A stretch of DNA of 64,000 nt from Streptomyces sp. NRRL S-337 (GCF_000720175.1 NZ_JOIX01000028.1:18828-82827), one strand, 5' to 3'. Positions 54,955 through 63,078 are shown, counted from the first letter of the stretch. Numbers and translations are program-made. Notes: generated from the letters alone by a model not told the origin.

Positions 54955-55074
54955 TCCAGGCCCACGGCTACCCGGCTACCAACCCGGCTTCCCGACTTCC
55001 GGGGCCTCGGTCTCCCGGCTGCCGGGCCCTCGCTTGCGGGGCTCTCGCCCCCGCGGCTGCCCGGATTCGGAGAT

Positions 55075-55446
55075 TCAGGGATCCTGCGGGTCGACGCCGG
55101 TGTGCGCCTCGGCGTCCCGTCCACCGCTGGGCCGCCGCGCGGGGCCCTTGGGCTCCTTGCGGTGCATCCCCTTCTCGTCGGTCCGGGCTGCCCGGCGCTC
55201 GCCCGGCTCGGACTCGCTCTTGACCTCGCTCGCCGGGGACACCTTCTCCCGCTCGGTGTCCTTGGTCTCCTTGCCGCGGTCCCGCTTCGGCGCGTAACGC
55301 TCGGGGTGGAACGAGCGGTGCGCACTCTCGTCGGCGTGCTGCTCGGACTGGTCGATGTCCGGTGACCAACCGTGCTGCTCGGTGCCTTTGTGCATGCTGT
55401 GGCCCTCGCCCATCTTCGGGTGCGAGGACTTCCGGTGCTTGGCCAC
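55075..55446 (-). CDS. Small highly charged hypothetical protein
   Basis: 123 residues, rich in Lys, Glu, His, Ser and Asp with no hydrophobic core (e.g. KHRKSSHPKMG, YAPKRDRGKETKD), so probably intrinsically disordered. GTG at 55446 follows GAGGAG with five-base spacing; GTG at 55452 is less likely. No family recognised. The hydrophilin-like composition would suit a desiccation or osmotic stress role (inference). Confidence 0.65.
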   Translation of the reverse strand: MAKHRKSSHPKMGEGHSMHKGTEQHGWSPDIDQSEQHADESAHRSFHPERYAPKRDRGKETKDTEREKVSPASEVKSESEPGERRAARTDEKGMHRKEPKGPARRPSGGRDAEAHTGVDPQDP

Positions 55447-55680
55447 TTCCACTCCTCTATCAGGCGTCCCGGCGAGCCGCGCTCGCCCGCCCCTCTCTCC
55501 AGGCTGAGGGCCATCCGAGCCGTCCGCACCTCAGCCCGCATCCGGGGGCGGTCCGCTCCCCGGTGGTCGCCTCACCGGATTACCGCAACGCTGGAACCGA
55601 AGCCGTGGAGCCACGGATGCCCGCGGGCCCGTGCAAGGCCGTACCAGACCCGTGCAACCCCGTGAAAGGAGGTGCCGAAG

Positions 55681-56373
55681 ATGACCCCCGATACCGCCGC
55701 GCTCGTCCGGCCGCGTCCCTTGATGACCCTCCCCGGCGTCTACGCGCCACAGGACGACACCCGACTCCTCCTGCACGCCCTGTACCGGGAAGGCATCGGC
55801 CCGGGCACCGAACTGCTGGACCTGGGCACGGGCAGCGGTGCCCTCGCGCTGGGTGCCGCCCGCCGCGGGGCCCGGGTCACGGCCGTGGACATCGCCTGGC
55901 GGGCGGTGCTGACCACCTGGCTCAACGCCCGGCTCGCCGGCCTGCGCCTCACGGTCCGCCGCGGCGACCTGGCCACCGCCGTCCGCGGCCGCACCTTCGA
56001 CCTGCTCGTGAGCAATCCGCCGTACGTACCCGCACCCGGCCGCCGCCCACCCCGGGGCGCGGCGCGGGCCTGGGACGCCGGACGCGACGGGCGGCTGCAC
56101 ATCGACCGGATCTGCGACCTCGCACCGGCGGCGCTGCGCCCCGGCGGGGTGCTGCTGATGGTCCATTCCGGGCTCTGCGGCACCGGGGACACCCTGTCGC
56201 GACTGTCCTGTTCCGGGCTGCGGGCCGAGGTCAGCGACCGTGCGCACATCCCGTTCGGGCCGGTCCTGCGCTCCCGGCTTCCGTGGTTGCGCCACAACGG
56301 CCTGCTCGACAGGACAGGGGACAGCTCGCCGCACACAGAGGAACTGGTGATCATCCGTGCCGAACGTCCCTGA
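55681..56373 (+). CDS. HemK2/PrmC-like SAM-dependent methyltransferase
   Basis: 230-residue class I methyltransferase. SAM-binding LLDLGTGSGALAL (~46-58), AVDI, and the catalytic SNPPYVP motif (~121-127) that in HemK/PrmC enzymes methylates glutamine side chains; no PrmC N-terminal domain, so closer to HemK2-type. ATG at 55681 follows AAAGGAGGT. First of a three-gene operon with the CDGSH and diiron-oxidase genes (17-nt, then 4-nt overlap). Its target, protein Gln or a small molecule, is open. Confidence 0.88.
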   Translation: MTPDTAALVRPRPLMTLPGVYAPQDDTRLLLHALYREGIGPGTELLDLGTGSGALALGAARRGARVTAVDIAWRAVLTTWLNARLAGLRLTVRRGDLATAVRGRTFDLLVSNPPYVPAPGRRPPRGAARAWDAGRDGRLHIDRICDLAPAALRPGGVLLMVHSGLCGTGDTLSRLSCSGLRAEVSDRAHIPFGPVLRSRLPWLRHNGLLDRTGDSSPHTEELVIIRAERP

Positions 56374-56605
56374 GCGCCCACGACGCCGCATCACCCTCAC
56401 CCGGGACGGCCCGATGCTGGTGGAAGGCCCGGTGGAGGTGGTCTGCGACGACGGTTCCGTCGCCGTCTCCGACCGCTTCGTCGTCGCCCTCTGCACCTGC
56501 CGGCGCAGCCACGACTACCCGTGGTGCGACACCAGTCACCGCCGCCGCGCCCGCCCCACGCCCGAGCCGGGCCCCACCCCCGAACGGGAAGGAGACGTGC
56601 CATGA
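56357..56605 (+). CDS. CDGSH-type iron-sulfur protein
   Basis: 82-residue protein with a single CDGSH domain: C-T-C-x2-S-x3-P-W-C-D-x2-H at ~46-61 supplies three Cys and one His for a 2Fe-2S cluster (mitoNEET family). The GTG start lies inside the methyltransferase 3' end and its TGA overlaps the next ATG (ATGA at 56602-56605). An electron-transfer role to the downstream diiron oxidase is inferred from this coupling. Confidence 0.88.
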   Translation: MPNVPERPRRRITLTRDGPMLVEGPVEVVCDDGSVAVSDRFVVALCTCRRSHDYPWCDTSHRRRARPTPEPGPTPEREGDVP

Positions 56606-57816
56606 GGCCGGCGGCTCCCCTCACCACTTCATCCGGCACGCCATCCGCCGCACCGCCCCGCCCGGCCGGCCGGCCACGGCTGCCCCGCCCCCAGGGCAAG
56701 CTCTCGACCGCAGTCCTCTCCGCGCTCTCCGCGCCTTCCGCACCCACCCCCCACTCACCGCTCTCCACCCTGCGGACGCCGGGCAACGATGCCCTGCTCA
56801 CCACCACGGAGGCGGAAGCCCAGCACGCCGACCCCTACGGAGCCGATCTCCAGCTCGCCCTGTATGTGCTCTACGAGCTGCACTACCAGGGCTTCGACGG
56901 CGTGGACGACGACCGCGAATGGGATCCCGCGCTGCTGGCGGTGCGGAGCGCGCTGGAAAAGGTGTTCCTCCGCGCGCTGCGGGCGGACGTCCCGTCCTCC
57001 GTCGGCGCGGCGGAGGCGCTGGACGGCCTGCTGGTCGAACCGGTCGCCGACGACGGCACCAGCGTGAGCCACCATCTGCGGCGCGAGGGCCGGCTGTGGC
57101 AGCTGCGGGAGTACGCCGCCCTGCGCTCGCCGTACCACCTCAAGGAGGCCGACCCGCACGCCTGGGTCATCCCCCGGTTGCGGGGCCGCGCCAAGGCCGG
57201 CATGGTCGCCGTCGAATTCGACGAGTTCGGCGCCGGACGCGCCGAGGACATCCACGCCCAGCTGTTCGCCGACCTCATGGCGGACCTCGGCCTGGAGACC
57301 GCCTACGGGCACTACCTCGACCTGGCGCCCGCCGAAGCGCTGGCCACGGTCAACCTGATGTCCCTGTTCGGTCTGCACCGCTCGCTGCGCGGGGCGCTGG
57401 TCGGTCACTTCGCCACCGTGGAGGTGACCTCCTCCCCCGCCGCGCGGCGCCTCGCGGACGCCATGCGCCGCACCGGTGCCGGCCCGGCGGCGGAGCGGTT
57501 CTACGACGAACACGTCGAGGCCGACGCGGTGCACGAGCAGGTGGTGCGCCGCGAGGTCGTCGAAGGCCTGCTGACCGACGAACCGGGCCTTGAACCCGAT
57601 GTGGCCTTCGGCATCGGCGCCACCGTCCACCTCGAGGACCGGCTCGCCGCCCACCTCCTCGACGCCTGGCGCCACGACCGCACTGCACTGCGCGCCCCGC
57701 TTGCCGTCACCGGTCGACGCTGGTCAGAACCTCCGAGATGCCGAACCCACGAGAACCCGGACCATCGAGATTCCCATCTCCCGGGAATCCAGACCCCCCA
57801 GATTTCGCACCCCTGA
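56602..57816 (+). CDS. Haem-oxygenase-like diiron oxidase (iron-containing redox enzyme)
   Basis: 404-residue member of the iron-containing redox enzyme family (haem-oxygenase-like fold). After an Ala/Pro-rich N-terminus (~1-60), conserved segments include YELHYQGFDGVDDDREWDP, KEADPHAW, EFDEFGAG...DIH, and FYDEHVEADAVHEQ. Candidate metal ligands are Glu182, Glu208, His218, His304, Asp308 and His311; the spacings equal those I recall for the N-oxygenase SznF. ATG overlaps the CDGSH stop. The last ~30 residues run into an intergenic repeat region and look like a lost-stop extension. Substrate unknown. Confidence 0.88.
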   Translation: MRPAAPLTTSSGTPSAAPPRPAGRPRLPRPQGKLSTAVLSALSAPSAPTPHSPLSTLRTPGNDALLTTTEAEAQHADPYGADLQLALYVLYELHYQGFDGVDDDREWDPALLAVRSALEKVFLRALRADVPSSVGAAEALDGLLVEPVADDGTSVSHHLRREGRLWQLREYAALRSPYHLKEADPHAWVIPRLRGRAKAGMVAVEFDEFGAGRAEDIHAQLFADLMADLGLETAYGHYLDLAPAEALATVNLMSLFGLHRSLRGALVGHFATVEVTSSPAARRLADAMRRTGAGPAAERFYDEHVEADAVHEQVVRREVVEGLLTDEPGLEPDVAFGIGATVHLEDRLAAHLLDAWRHDRTALRAPLAVTGRRWSEPPRCRTHENPDHRDSHLPGIQTPQISHP

Positions 57817-57829
57817 CCATCCGAACTTT

Positions 57830-57877
57830 GAGAGTCCGCACCCTCGAGAATCCGCACCCTCGAGAATCCGCACCCGC
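57830..57877. repeat. 16-bp tandem repeat, three copies
   Basis: GAGAGTCCGCACCCTC (57830-57845), GAGAATCCGCACCCTC (57846-57861), GAGAATCCGCACCCGC (57862-57877), with degenerate copies before (~57740-57829) and after. Lies between the diiron oxidase and the 2OG oxygenase. Confidence 0.85.
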
Positions 57878-57913
57878 CAGAATCCACAGTCAGCCGTCAG
57901 GAGGTGTCCGCAC

Positions 57914-58690
57914 ATGGACGAGACCGCCGTCGCCACCCCGGTGGCCACCGCCCGCGCCTCCCTGGCAACGGCCGGGGCCCACCTCCTTCCCGCGGCCGTC
58001 ACGAGGTCCCTGCTGGCCGTCGACGGGGCGGCCTGGTCGCGCTTCGCCGCCCACTGGGAGCAGCTCGCCCCGGACCGTTACGCCGCCGAACAGGGCACCT
58101 GCCGGCTACGCCGGTACGGCCAGTTCGCGCTCACCCCCGCCACCGGCGAACTGTCCCACCTCCCGCACCTCCCCTTCGTCCAGCCCGAACGCACCAATCC
58201 GCTCTACGACGGCGTCGACCGGCACTTCGAGCCCCTCACCGACGCCTTCACGGCCGATCCCGTCCTGCACGCCGTACTGGCACTCCTGGGCCGCCTCGCA
58301 GGCGCCCTGGATGCCACGGTCACCACCTGGAACGCCAAGGTCCATCCGTTCCGGGTCGTCGCCGCGGCGGACGGCGCGGGGAACCCCACGCCGGAGGGCA
58401 AGCACCAGGACGGCGTCACGCTGGTGTCCTCCCTGCTCGTCCACCGCAGCAACGCCACCGGAGGCCGGAGCACGGTGTACGCCCCGGACGGCCGCGAGCT
58501 GCTGTCCGTCACCCTCGACGAATCCGCCGCGCTCCTGGTGTCGGACGACCGCGGCACGCTGCACGGCGTGTCCCCGATCCGCCCGCTGGACCCGGCGCGC
58601 ACCGCTCACCGCGACGTTCTGGTGACCACGCTCATTCCGCAGATCCGCTCGGCATGGTCCCGGGCTGCCGGCCCTCCGGCCGGACGGTAG
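57914..58690 (+). CDS. 2-oxoglutarate/Fe(II)-dependent dioxygenase family protein
   Basis: 258-residue 2OG-Fe dioxygenase family protein. The HxD iron site is His164/Asp166 (GKHQDGV), the distal His217 is in TLHGVSP and Arg223 is a candidate 2-oxoglutarate anchor. These enzymes hydroxylate amino acids or small molecules. AGGAGGTG seven bases before ATG 57914 is an excellent ribosome site. It follows the diiron-oxidase operon by 97 nt containing tandem repeats and overlaps the convergent crystallin-like gene by 59 nt. Confidence 0.85.
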   Translation: MDETAVATPVATARASLATAGAHLLPAAVTRSLLAVDGAAWSRFAAHWEQLAPDRYAAEQGTCRLRRYGQFALTPATGELSHLPHLPFVQPERTNPLYDGVDRHFEPLTDAFTADPVLHAVLALLGRLAGALDATVTTWNAKVHPFRVVAAADGAGNPTPEGKHQDGVTLVSSLLVHRSNATGGRSTVYAPDGRELLSVTLDESAALLVSDDRGTLHGVSPIRPLDPARTAHRDVLVTTLIPQIRSAWSRAAGPPAGR

Positions 58691-59024
58691 AGGTATTGAC
58701 GGAGCGGGCCCGGCCGCCCCAGCTCTCCCCCGCCTCCGTCCGGAATCCGCCGAGGTCCTTCGGCGAGAGGGTCGGCCCGAAGGTCAGATGCTCGCCCCGG
58801 TGGCCGGGCTCCTCGTACAGCTCCACGGCGAACCGGCTGAAGTTCACCAGCGACTGGACCACGGCGTCGAAGCCGTGCTCCGCGAGGTCCGGCACGGGCT
58901 CATCGGCGACCAGCACCCGCCGCGCGTCGACCTCCCCCTCATTGAAATGACCGCCCTCGTAGAGGGCGTAGCAGTGCGGCGGGCAAGCCGTGGTCCCGGC
59001 CCCCTCGATGACCTTCACCGTCAT
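58632..59024 (-). CDS. Beta/gamma-crystallin-like small protein
   Basis: 130 residues. The segment LYEEPGHRGEHLTFGP...LGGFRTEAGESWGGRARSV (~68-109) carries the Tyr, Gly and Ser pattern of a beta/gamma-crystallin (Greek-key, calcium-binding) motif. GAGGAGGAGG precedes the ATG. The last ~20 residues lie opposite the 2OG oxygenase coding end and may be an extension past a lost stop. No signal peptide. Confidence 0.75.
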   Translation of the reverse strand: MTVKVIEGAGTTACPPHCYALYEGGHFNEGEVDARRVLVADEPVPDLAEHGFDAVVQSLVNFSRFAVELYEEPGHRGEHLTFGPTLSPKDLGGFRTEAGESWGGRARSVNTSTVRPEGRQPGTMPSGSAE

Positions 59025-59685
59025 GGCTGCCTCCTCCTCACACTCGCTCTCCCTCTGGCTCTCCCCGTGCTCGCTCTGGCCCTTGCTCTCCGGCCCTCCG
59101 AACTCTCTGGTCCGCTCTCCGCGCCCGCGGCCGGTCCAGGGGCACCGCTGCCCGCCCCGCCGCCCCTCCTGTCCTGTCTACTCCTGTCCTGTCTACGCCG
59201 TGCCCGCCTCGGGCGCGACTCCTGGCACACCGACGCGATGAGCGCCAACGAAGCCGTTGAGCTTGTGCGTTACGCCCCCGGGCGGGCCCCTGCGGACGCC
59301 GCCCCCCTGACCCCTGGATGAGGTACTCCGCAGCCGGCTCGTCCGCACCCCGCGGATCATTGCCGTCCAGCGGCGGCGCGCCCTACCGGAGTTCAGCGGT
59401 CCTGCCCAGGTAGCCGACCCCGACCTCGTTCGCGGTGAACACGACCACGGCGGCGCCTTCGGGCCGCGCGTCGACGCGCTGTCAGGTGCGTCATGCCGAT
59501 TCCCCCCATGCCGACTCCCCCGTGGCGACGCCCTCCTGCCGGCTTCCCCTCGGGGTGCGAACCACCCGTGCCGACGTCTCGTCTCCTGCCGGCTTCCCTC
59601 ATGGTGACTCACGGTGACGGCAGGTAGCCCGGCGGCCGTATGGCGGGGCCTCGAACGATTGGATGGGATCGGTCCGGGCCGCACA

Positions 59686-59739
59686 GGACGGGACGGAGCG
59701 GGAAGGATCGGACGGGACGGGGAGGACCGGACGGGACGG
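59686..59739. repeat. GGACGGGACGG repeated three times
   Basis: Exact 11-bp units at 59686-59696, 59710-59720 and 59729-59739, with related GGACGG variants between. Confidence 0.8.
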
Positions 59740-59797
59740 GAAAACCGGGCCACCGGCCGGCACTCACACCGGGACGGCCAATCGTCCCTTTTGCAAT

Positions 59798-59822
59798 GTT
59801 TTGCCCTGGCAACTTCGGGCAC
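59798..59822 (+). promoter_or_regulatory. Candidate SigB/F-type promoter upstream of 59872
   Basis: GTTT, 15 nt, GGGCAC, 50 nt before the ATG at 59872. Same spacing as the 54751 element; -10 differs from GGGTAT at two positions. Confidence 0.3.
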
Positions 59823-59871
59823 CGGCCGAGAGAGAGCCCTTCCCAAGGCCCGAGGAAAGGCGGAGGCGGCC

Positions 59872-60288
59872 ATGCCCGAGCCTGGCAGCAAGAAGTTCGG
59901 CAAGCGGCGCGCGGGGCTTCGCAGCGAGGCCGAGGACCGCGGCATTCCCGACAAGCACGCCACGGAGGAAGCGAAGGAAACCCTGGAGAGCGACCCCAAG
60001 TGGCGCAGCCAGGGACCGCGGACCGAGCTGACGGAACAGCTGACCCGAGCGGAACCTACCGGAGCGGAGACGGAGGAGACAGACGCCATGTCCAAGAACC
60101 CCCAGCAACCCGAAGTGCGCCGTAGCGACAAGGGGGCGACCGTCCAGGACGCCGCCGAGACGAAGGCTGGTACCGATCATCCGGTGGGCCCCGGCGGCAG
60201 CAGGAAGGCGCACGGCACCGACAGGGGAACCAAGGGCGGCGGCCGCGGCGGCGGCGTGCCCGAAGAGCAGCGCCCTGACCACCCGTAA
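59872..60288 (+). CDS. Charged hypothetical protein, possibly two products
   Basis: 138 residues, hydrophilic, Lys/Glu/Gly/Arg-rich with no hydrophobic core. GGAGG precedes ATG 59872. A second in-frame ATG at 60088 (MSKNPQQPEVRRSDKG) has its own GGAGGAG site and begins a segment that resembles small stand-alone Streptomyces proteins ending in GGGRGGGVPEEQRP. It is either a fusion or a gene with an internal start. A perfect hairpin follows at 60398-60427. Confidence 0.7.
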   Translation: MPEPGSKKFGKRRAGLRSEAEDRGIPDKHATEEAKETLESDPKWRSQGPRTELTEQLTRAEPTGAETEETDAMSKNPQQPEVRRSDKGATVQDAAETKAGTDHPVGPGGSRKAHGTDRGTKGGGRGGGVPEEQRPDHP

Positions 60289-60397
60289 CGTCATCAACGC
60301 CATCCCTGTGCGCGCCTGAGCGCAGGCCCCGGAAACGAGACACAGCCACCAACCCGACGGGGCGCGGCACGAACACAACGCCAAGCACGCACGCGAC

Positions 60398-60427
60398 AGG
60401 GCCGGGGCGCCTCGCCGCCCCGGCCCT
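60398..60427 (+). terminator. Hairpin terminator
   Basis: Perfect 12-bp arms AGGGCCGGGGCG / CGCCCCGGCCCT, 6-nt loop, between convergent genes ending at 60288 (+) and 60565 (-). Confidence 0.75.
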
Positions 60428-60467
60428 TCGTTGACCCTTCGTTGACCCTTCGTTGGGGCCCTTCGTT
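60424..60467. repeat. 11-bp CCCTTCGTTGA tandem repeat
   Basis: CCCTTCGTTGA at 60424-60434 and 60435-60445, then CCCTTCGTTGG (60446-60456) and CCCTTCGTT (60459-60467). It begins within the right arm of the terminator hairpin. Confidence 0.8.
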
Positions 60468-60564
60468 CCGAACGTCTCTCCCTCCGGTTGCCTCCCCGAT
60501 CGCCTCCCCTCACTACCGGCGCCGGTTCCGCCCTCATCGCTCGAGGTGCCACGGCGGCACTCCC

Positions 60565-61461
60565 TCACACCTCGGCGAGCAGTCCCTTCCGCAACTTGGT
60601 GCAGGCGCGGTTCAGCAGCCGGGAAATGTGCATCTGGGAGAGGTTGAGCTCCTTGCCGATCTCGGCCTGGGTCATCTCCGCCCCGAACCGGAGCCGGAGC
60701 AGTGTGCGTTCCCGCTCGTCGAGCTGCGCGAGATGCGGCTTGAGTGCCTGGATGTTCTCGGCGAGGTCGAGCGCGGGGTCAGTGCCGCCCATGAGGTCCG
60801 CAACAAGCCCGGTCTGCTGCTTCCCCGCGGCCTGGATCGGCCGGTCGATGGAGTCGGTGTCATAACCGTTGCAGGCGATGAGCCCCTCCCTCACCTCCTC
60901 CTCCGGCAGCTTCAGATGCGCGGCGAGCTCCGCCGCCGAAGGATCATGGTTGTTGGCGGCCTCCAGGTCCTCGAAGGCGCGCGCGAGGTCGATGCGGAGT
61001 TCCTGCAGCCGGCGCGGCACATGGACGGACCAGGTGGCGTCACGGAAGAAACGCCTGATCTCCCCGCGGATGTACGGCACGGCCAACGTGGTGAACTCCA
61101 CGTCCCGGTAAACGTCATAGCGGTCTATCGCCTTGATGAGACCTATGGTGCCCACCTGCAGAATGTCCTCGGTGCTTTCCCCCCGGCTGCGGAAGCGCCG
61201 GGCGACGTAGCGCACGAGGGACAGATTCATCTCGATCAGCGTGTTGCGCACGTACTGGAATTCGGGGGTGCCCTCCTCAAGGGCGGCAAGTCGCTCGAAG
61301 AACACCCTCGACAATTCCCTGGCTTCACTCGGCGCAAGGCGCTGCGGCTCATCGATCGGCGGCAGAGACACCGACGGAGCCGTGGCAGCACTCCCCTTGG
61401 ACGTAGTGGTGACCGGGGTCGCTACCGCAGTCGCTGCTGTCATGGTGCCGGTGCTGGTCAT
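60565..61461 (-). CDS. RNA polymerase sigma factor, SigB/F/G (SigF) family
   Basis: 298-residue alternative sigma factor. Conserved region 2 (LVRYVARRFRSRGESTEDILQVGTIGLIKAIDRYD), region 3 and region 4 with the helix-turn-helix AEIGKELNLSQMHISRLLN at the C-terminus place it in the SigB/SigF/SigG group controlling stress or sporulation. A Thr/Ala-rich tail precedes the domain. AGGAG precedes ATG 61461. Such factors are held by anti-sigma kinases; none is adjacent, but an RsbU-type phosphatase lies at 44-46 kb. Confidence 0.92.
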   Translation of the reverse strand: MTSTGTMTAATAVATPVTTTSKGSAATAPSVSLPPIDEPQRLAPSEARELSRVFFERLAALEEGTPEFQYVRNTLIEMNLSLVRYVARRFRSRGESTEDILQVGTIGLIKAIDRYDVYRDVEFTTLAVPYIRGEIRRFFRDATWSVHVPRRLQELRIDLARAFEDLEAANNHDPSAAELAAHLKLPEEEVREGLIACNGYDTDSIDRPIQAAGKQQTGLVADLMGGTDPALDLAENIQALKPHLAQLDERERTLLRLRFGAEMTQAEIGKELNLSQMHISRLLNRACTKLRKGLLAEV

Positions 61462-61676
61462 GCTCGGGCTCCTAGCTGTTGACTCGGTCCCCGTCTGCAG
61501 TCCCCCCTCGACCCGCCTCTACCCGACGACTCCCGAGGCATGTCCCGAAACCCGCCATCACCTCGTTGTCGTCGGACTGTTGACGCCCCGGCCAAAGGTT
61601 GCGAACGCGGCGGAAGGTACGGGTGGTGCGGCGTGCCGAACCGGCCTCAGCGGTCACCGCGAGGTAGAACAACGCT

Positions 61677-62090
61677 GTGGTTGAGGCAATTGAGCCGGAG
61701 GAAGCGGAACCGCTTCCTGGGATGTGCGGACTGTGCGGCGCGAGCGTGGTGGACGGGACCGGGGTCCACGCCATCGTTCCGGATTCCTCGGCGATCCATG
61801 TCCATGATCCGGCACTGGACGGAAACCGGTCACTGACAGCCTGTTCCACGGCGCATCTCGGCGAACTGCAGCAGCATTACCACGCACGTCCTTTTGTGAA
61901 TGCCGAGCTCTGGGCCGGAAAGATCGCCCGAGCACTGCGCCGGCACCCGGAGGGCCTTTCCCGGGAGCGGTTGGTCGCGGAGACCGGACTCAACCTGCTG
62001 CAAATCGAAGCCGCAGCGAACTGGAGCCACCACCGCTCCCGCCACCACCACCGCAGGACGCCCCACAACGACACCCCCGAGGCGCCATAA
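61677..62090 (+). CDS. Conserved Streptomyces hypothetical protein with CxxC motif
   Basis: 137 residues: acidic N-terminus, MCGLCGA (C-x2-C) near residue 18, a conserved SSAIHVHDPALDG segment and a helical region with RPFVNAELWAGKIARALRRHPEGLSRERLVAETGL. The last ~25 residues are His/Arg-rich and probably variable. Starts at GTG 61677 after GAGGTAG. Divergent from the sigma factor gene. Function unknown. Confidence 0.7.
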   Translation: MVEAIEPEEAEPLPGMCGLCGASVVDGTGVHAIVPDSSAIHVHDPALDGNRSLTACSTAHLGELQQHYHARPFVNAELWAGKIARALRRHPEGLSRERLVAETGLNLLQIEAAANWSHHRSRHHHRRTPHNDTPEAP

Positions 62091-62233
62091 CCCCCCCGGG
62101 CCCACCGGGCCCGGCCAGCCACAGCAACTTGACGCCCCCTCAATCCACTCCCCCGGCGCCCCACTCCCCCCGCGGCCTGCCAGCCACACCCTCCCCGCCT
62201 CACCGCCACGGCAGTCCTCGTCCTGCAGACAGG

Positions 62234-62425
62234 TCAGCCCTCACCTTCCTGGTACTGAAAAGTGAAACCGAAGGCCCCGCCACCCAGGACTCCCAGCCCG
62301 ACCAGGAACACCCACAGTCCGTACACCACGCCCAGAGCGGCAACCGCATAACCGACCGCGACGAGCACGGAATACTTACGACGCCATACCGCCGCAACGA
62401 AGAAGGAATAGGGCCCCCTTTTCAC
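62234..62425 (-). CDS. Small two-segment membrane protein
   Basis: 63 residues: a basic N-terminus (KRGPYSFFVAAVWRRKYS), then two hydrophobic segments (~20-38 and ~40-53) and a short QYQEGEG tail. GTG at 62425 is six bases after a G-rich ribosome site (GGGGGGA); ATG at 62440 is an alternative. No family recognised. Fits the set of tiny membrane proteins in this region. Confidence 0.55.
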   Translation of the reverse strand: MKRGPYSFFVAAVWRRKYSVLVAVGYAVAALGVVYGLWVFLVGLGVLGGGAFGFTFQYQEGEG

Positions 62426-62440
62426 GGCCCATCCCCCCAT

Positions 62441-62835
62441 CGGCGCATCGGGCAGACCTCACCGACTCCCCCGATCCCGCCCCAGGGCCCGGGCCCAGCC
62501 CCCGACCCGTCCCGGGACACCGACGCCGAAACCACCGCACCCATCGCCACCACTGGATAGTAAAAACCGAATGCGGCGCATCACGACCGACCCGCGGCCG
62601 CTATAGGGAATTTGCAGCCAGCCGCCGGCAGCCCCTCGCCTTCCCTTCCCCACGGCCAGCCAGCCCCCGACCGCCGGCCGGACCCAGATTTACCCACCCG
62701 CTCACCTACGTGATCACGCCATCGCCCCTCCCAGGGACTTCGCACAGGTCAACGGCAGGTCGACGGCAGAAGTTGCCCGTGCGTCACACCGGTATCACAG
62801 TTAATAGGGGAACATATGCGAGATCGGAGCACATC
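62441..62835. other. ~395-nt gene-poor region upstream of the DUF6131 gene
   Basis: No credible coding sequence; a 64-codon minus-strand frame (62459-62653) lacks a ribosome site and has Gly/Arg shadow composition. Lower-GC islands at ~62555-62575 and ~62800-62815 may hold promoters. The GTTG-N15-GGTAT element at 62772-62795 is the best candidate for the downstream gene. Confidence 0.5.
62772..62795 (+). promoter_or_regulatory. Candidate SigB/F-type promoter of the DUF6131 gene
   Basis: GTTG, 15 nt, GGTAT (preceded by C), 41 nt before the GTG at 62836. Close to the SigB-family consensus GTTT/G-N14-16-GGGTAT. Confidence 0.35.
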
Positions 62836-62991
62836 GTGATCGTTCTCGGAATTATCTTGCTGGTCGTTGGGTTCGTGACCGGCATCGGCATCCTGTGGAC
62901 CATCGGAATCATCCTCGCCGTCATCGGGGCGATCCTCTGGGTCCTCGGGGCAATGGGTCACGCAGTAGCCGGCCGACGGCACTACTGGTAG
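62836..62991 (+). CDS. DUF6131 family small membrane protein
   Basis: 51 residues, almost entirely two hydrophobic helices (IVLGIILLVVGFVTGI, LWTIGIILAVIGAILWVLGAMG) with the C-terminal GHAVAGRRHYW. This matches DUF6131. GTG at 62836 after CGGAG. A 20-bp perfect hairpin follows. Function unknown; the family is associated with actinobacterial stress genes. Confidence 0.82.
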   Translation: MIVLGIILLVVGFVTGIGILWTIGIILAVIGAILWVLGAMGHAVAGRRHYW

Positions 62992-63034
62992 CGCCACACG
63001 CCCGCAAGCGGAATGCCGCACGCGGGCCCAAGGA

Positions 63035-63078
63035 CCCGCAATTCCTCCGCCACCTCACGGTGGCGGAGGAATTGCGGG
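63035..63078 (+). terminator. Very strong hairpin (20-bp perfect stem, 4-nt loop)
   Basis: CCCGCAATTCCTCCGCCACC, TCAC loop, then its exact reverse complement. 44 nt after the DUF6131 stop. Longest perfect hairpin in the window; no T-run. Confidence 0.8.

Larger units (their letters stand above)
59025..59871. other. 847-nt gene-poor region with tandem repeats and a decayed reading frame
   Basis: No ORF here has a credible ribosome site. It contains CTCTCC/CTCTGG-rich pyrimidine repeats (59040-59100), a 32-codon stopped coding-like fragment on the minus strand (59383-59481, translated EGAAVVVFTANEVG), and GGACGGGACGG three times (59686-59696, 59710-59720, 59729-59739). The 59798-59822 element may be the promoter of the next gene. 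Confidence 0.6.

Noticed and set aside
59239..59322. Short frame MSANEAVELVRYAPG, 27 codons
   Set aside because: No ribosome site and no similarity that I recognise; it lies in a decayed region.
59383..59481. Minus-strand fragment EGAAVVVFTANEVG as a gene
   Set aside because: Protein-like, but bounded by stops at both ends with no start; treated as a possible relic within the gene-poor region only.
62459..62653. 64-codon minus-strand frame
   Set aside because: No ribosome site, Gly/Arg-rich shadow composition.
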